A program made the position numbers and the translations under genes. Under the pieces are notes generated by a model, which was not told the DNA's origin, ran no database searches, and saw only the letters and a list, made by a program, of their open reading frames with translations. This document shows, one piece after another, positions 61,503-64,000 of a stretch of DNA of 64,000 bases (the stretch's first letter is position 1; the number at the start of each line of letters is the position of its first letter). Origin of the DNA: DATKRB01 sp963794215 (lineage in GTDB: Bacteria; Actinomycetota; Acidimicrobiia; Acidimicrobiales; RAAP-2); NCBI GenBank assembly GCA_963794215.1, contig CAWCCQ010000003.1, positions 372,001 to 436,000 of the forward strand, given 5' to 3'.

Positions 61503-62552
61503 GAGGCGAAGGCCCCGAGCACGTCGGCCGCCGAAAGCTCGCGGTCCTCGCCGACCGGATCGGGTGAGGAGTCGCCGAGCGGGTTGCCGCAGAGCAGGCC
61601 GACGGTCGTGGACAGCGCTCGCAGGAGTTCGCGCAGCTCGGGTGGGGGCGGGAAGTACTCGTCCTCCTCGGTGACGTGGACGGTCTCGACGCCGAGGCTG
61701 GGGGCCAGCAGGGAAACGATCTCGGCGACGAGCAGCTCGGGGGCCGAAGCGCCGGCGGTGATGCCCACGGTGCCCGCAAGGTCGCCGGGGACTTCCGAGG
61801 CGCTGTCAACGCGGACCACCCGCGCACACCCCGAGCCAGCGCGCCACCGTCTCGAGGGCCACCGTGTTGGAAGAATTGGCCGAGCCCACCACGATCACTG
61901 TGTCCGAGCGGGCCGCGATGGCCTTGAGTGCCGCTTGTCGGTTGGTGGTGGCGAAGCACAGATCGGCTCGGTTGGGCATCCACAGGTCCGGGAATCGTCG
62001 CTCGGCGGCTTCCTTGAGGCCCCGCCACTCGTCGTGGCTCAAGGTCGTCTGGGCCAGCAGCGCAACCGGCGCCGACGAGCGGGCCAGCGTGTCGAGCGCG
62101 TCGAGATCCGACTCGTGCTCGACCAGGTGGACTGCCTCGGGCGCCACGGCCATCGTGCCCACCGCCTCCTCGTGGCCCGAGTGCCCGATGTACAAGATGG
62201 TGTAGCCCTTGCGGCTGCGCACCTTGAGCTCGTGATGGACCTTGGTCACCAGTGGGCAGACGGCGTCGATCACCACGCCGCCACGCTGACGGGCCTGGCG
62301 CACCACGTCGGGCGCCGTTCCGTGAGCGCTCAGCATGATCGGGGACCCTTCGGGCACGTCGTCCACGTCGTCGACAAAGATCACGCCCTGGGCTCGGAAC
62401 TGGTCGACCACGTGCTGGTTGTGGACGATCTCGTGGTAGCAGTAGACGGGGGGCTCGAAGACGCAGACCATCCAGGCCAGGGCCTTGATCGCCTTCTCGA
62501 CGCCGGCGCAGAATCCACGCGGCTCGGCCAGCAGGACCCGCTCGACTGCCAC
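61499..62552 (-). CDS. ispH: 4-hydroxy-3-methylbut-2-enyl diphosphate reductase, frameshifted
   Basis: Last step of the MEP isoprenoid pathway, a [4Fe-4S] enzyme. The first part has EPRGFCAGVEKAIKAL (Cys about 15), YCYHEIVHNQHVV, FSAHG-like PIMLSAHGTAPDV, DAVCPLVTKVHHELK and DLCFATTNRQAAL (two further Cys), and VVGSANSSNTVALETVA. A CCCC run (61829-61832 on +) holds one base too many. The restored frame adds ARVVRVDSASEVPGDLAGTV and GITAGASAPELLVAEIVSLL. The joined product is about 350 aa. The GTG start has TAGTGT 6 nt upstream. It heads an operon with the GT2 gene. Confidence 0.92.
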
Positions 62553-62558
62553 GCCACA

Positions 62559-62564
62559 ACACTA
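62559..62564 (-). promoter_or_regulatory. -10 box TAGTGT, leaderless start of ispH
   Basis: On the minus strand TAGTGT ends 6 nt before GTG 62552. Confidence 0.5.
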
Positions 62565-62654
62565 CCGGGGCCTGGTGGGCATCTCGATGGCGCCACCGGG
62601 CGGCCGGGCGCCACCGGCTCCACTCGTTCGGTCCTGAGCGGCCCGGGGCGCAGG

Positions 62655-62660
62655 TAGCCT
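62655..62660 (+). promoter_or_regulatory. -10 box TAGCCT, leaderless start of DUF512 gene
   Basis: TAGCCT ends 6 nt before the ATG at 62667. It is divergent from the ispH box about 90 bp away. Confidence 0.5.
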
Positions 62661-62666
62661 GTGGAA

Positions 62667-64000
62667 ATGTCGTCGCCCACGGTGACCTCCGTCGCCGAGG
62701 CGTCGCCGGCTGCACGAGCCGGGCTCCTCGAAGGTGACGAGCTCGTGTCGTTCAACGGCCGCGCGCCCAGCGATGTGATCGAGTACCACCAGCTCACCGA
62801 CGGCGAGCAGATCGAGGTCGTGGTCCGGCGCGCTGGCTGGCCCCTCGCCCGCAAGCTGCGGGTGTCCAAGCAGGCGGGCGAACCGCTCGGGATCGGGATC
62901 TCCTCCGCCGTCTTCGACCGCATCCGGACCTGCGACAACCATTCCGCGTTCTGCTTCATCTACCAGCTCCCCAAGGGCATGCGGACGAGCCTCTACCTCA
63001 AGGACGACGATTACCGCCTCTCCTTTTTGTACGGGAACTTCACGACGCTCACCCGCTTCACCGAGCTCGACGCCGAGCGGGTCCTCGAGGAACGGCTCAG
63101 CCCGCTGTTCGTCTCGATCCACGCCACCGATCCCGAGGTCCGCGCCGCCATGCTGCGCAACCCCAAGGGTGCGACGAGCCTCCGCTGGCTCCGGGTGCTG
63201 CTCGCGGGCGGGATCGAGATCCACGGCCAGGTGGTGGTCTGTCCCGGGGTCAACGACGGCGACGTCCTCGAGGACACCTTGGTCGGGATCCTCGACCAGT
63301 TCCCAACCCTGGCCAGCGTCGGGGTCGTGCCGCTCGGTCTCAGCCGGTTCTCCCACGAACCCGACATGCGAGCTCACAGCACGTCCGAGGCAGTCGCCGT
63401 CTGCGAGGCGGTGGCCCACTGGCAGGCGATCTACCAGGCCGAGCTCGGACGGCGCCTCGTCTACGCGTCCGACGAGTACTACCTGATGGCCGGCCTGGAG
63501 CTCCCATCCACGGCCGACTACGACGGCTTCCCCCAGCACGAGAACGGTATCGGCATCGTGCGGGCCTTTGAGGAGCGCTTCGGAGGTGACCCGAGCGCCC
63601 CGCACGGCGTTCGTCCGGGCTTCTTCGCCGCAGTCGACGGGGCGCCACCCGAGGGCTATCGCGCGGTGCGCAGCCACGGGGCCGCGGTGATACCCGCGTG
63701 CGCCACGCAGGGTGATCCACCCACGGCCGTGCTCACCGGGTCCTTCGCCGCGCCGGTGATCAGAGCGCTGCTCGAGGGCCTCGACGACGGCCGGGGTCTG
63801 GGGCCTACGGTCCGGGTCCTCGAGGTCACCAACGAGTACTTCGGCGGCACCATTGGGGTGGCCGGGCTGCTCACTGGCAGCGACCTCAGCCGGGTCCTCG
63901 CCAACGAGCCCGTCGGCCACCGGTACCTCGTGCCCGACGTCTGCCTCTCGGACGGACGGTTCCTCGACGGCCTCACCCCCGAGGACTTGCCCCGAACCGT
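62667..64000 (+). CDS. DUF512/PDZ radical-SAM-like protein, 3' end cut by window
   Basis: At least 444 aa, open to the window end. An N-terminal PDZ-like domain (SPAARAGLLEGDELVSFNGR, about 13-32) is followed by a radical-SAM-like region (CDNHSAFCFIYQLPKGMRTS, LYLKDDDYRLSFLYGNFTTL) and DUF512 (GVVPLGLSRFSHEPDMR, YASDEYYLMAGLELPS). The family normally has a CxxxCxxC cluster motif. Here the middle Cys codon is TCC for Ser (62943-62945), so cluster binding is in doubt. The family is often found before the GTPase gene der, which may follow beyond the window. The function of DUF512 proteins is unknown. Confidence 0.85.
   Translation, partial: MSSPTVTSVAEASPAARAGLLEGDELVSFNGRAPSDVIEYHQLTDGEQIEVVVRRAGWPLARKLRVSKQAGEPLGIGISSAVFDRIRTCDNHSAFCFIYQLPKGMRTSLYLKDDDYRLSFLYGNFTTLTRFTELDAERVLEERLSPLFVSIHATDPEVRAAMLRNPKGATSLRWLRVLLAGGIEIHGQVVVCPGVNDGDVLEDTLVGILDQFPTLASVGVVPLGLSRFSHEPDMRAHSTSEAVAVCEAVAHWQAIYQAELGRRLVYASDEYYLMAGLELPSTADYDGFPQHENGIGIVRAFEERFGGDPSAPHGVRPGFFAAVDGAPPEGYRAVRSHGAAVIPACATQGDPPTAVLTGSFAAPVIRALLEGLDDGRGLGPTVRVLEVTNEYFGGTIGVAGLLTGSDLSRVLANEPVGHRYLVPDVCLSDGRFLDGLTPEDLPRT

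Noticed and set aside
1895..62552. Programmed frameshifting or recoding as the cause of the broken genes
   Set aside because: No shared slippery sequence or downstream structure is seen, and both +1 and -1 type changes occur; sequence indels explain them better.

Overview
The window is high-GC DNA with GTG starts, dense coding and short overlaps between genes. It looks like a chromosomal segment of an actinobacterium. The run from a HAD phosphatase through tlyA, nadK, recN, pyrG, NUDIX, xerD, scpA, scpB, rluB to cmk follows the Mycobacterium tuberculosis Rv1692-Rv1712 order as I remember it. F420-type enzymes, DUF3151, DUF1707 and several Thr-rich surface proteins also point to Actinobacteria. 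Class Acidimicrobiia is my best guess, by inference only. I see no rRNA, tRNA, CRISPR array, insertion sequence, prophage or replication origin.

Positions 1-43500 form an accessory, mostly catabolic region of short transcription units on both strands. It holds acyl-CoA enzymes (acyl-CoA dehydrogenase, a DUF35 plus thiolase pair, two crotonase-fold proteins), three ACMSD-like amidohydrolases, an SDR, an aldehyde dehydrogenase, two aldo/keto reductases, a Rieske ferredoxin, an F420-type luciferase-like oxidoreductase and an etfB-etfA-ETF dehydrogenase operon that would drain electrons from acyl-CoA oxidation. The substrate cannot be read from the sequence. Between these lie envelope and signalling genes: four membrane proteins with mucin-like Thr/Ser-rich segments (one an HD-GYP protein with a terminal FN3 domain), a DUF3048 lipoprotein, a dimethylformamidase-beta-like secreted protein paired with a polytopic membrane protein, a MscS channel, and an MFS exporter with its MarR regulator. 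There are also several very small zinc-ribbon proteins.

Positions 43500-64000 form a conserved housekeeping block, mostly on the + strand. It covers DUF3151, a HAD phosphatase, rRNA methylation (tlyA), NADP synthesis (nadK), recombination repair (recN), CTP synthesis (pyrG), a NUDIX hydrolase, chromosome dimer resolution (xerD), a DksA/TraR protein, a site-2 protease, condensin subunits (scpA, scpB), rluB, aromatic amino acid synthesis (aroH, tyrA, an aroA-cmk fusion), plsC and the start of a DUF512 radical-SAM gene. trpS, a GT2 glycosyltransferase and ispH run the other way.

Three patterns cut across the window. (1) At least sixteen starts have a TANNNT box only 6-8 nt upstream, which indicates widespread leaderless transcription and fixes several start codons. 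Two of these boxes precede 21- and 23-codon upstream ORFs whose stop codons overlap the starts of pyrG and tlyA. (2) At least thirteen genes, some essential, carry single frameshifts, several at G/C runs. This looks more like uncorrected indels in the assembly than mass gene decay. (3) Short 12-19 nt tandem duplications recur at gene borders.
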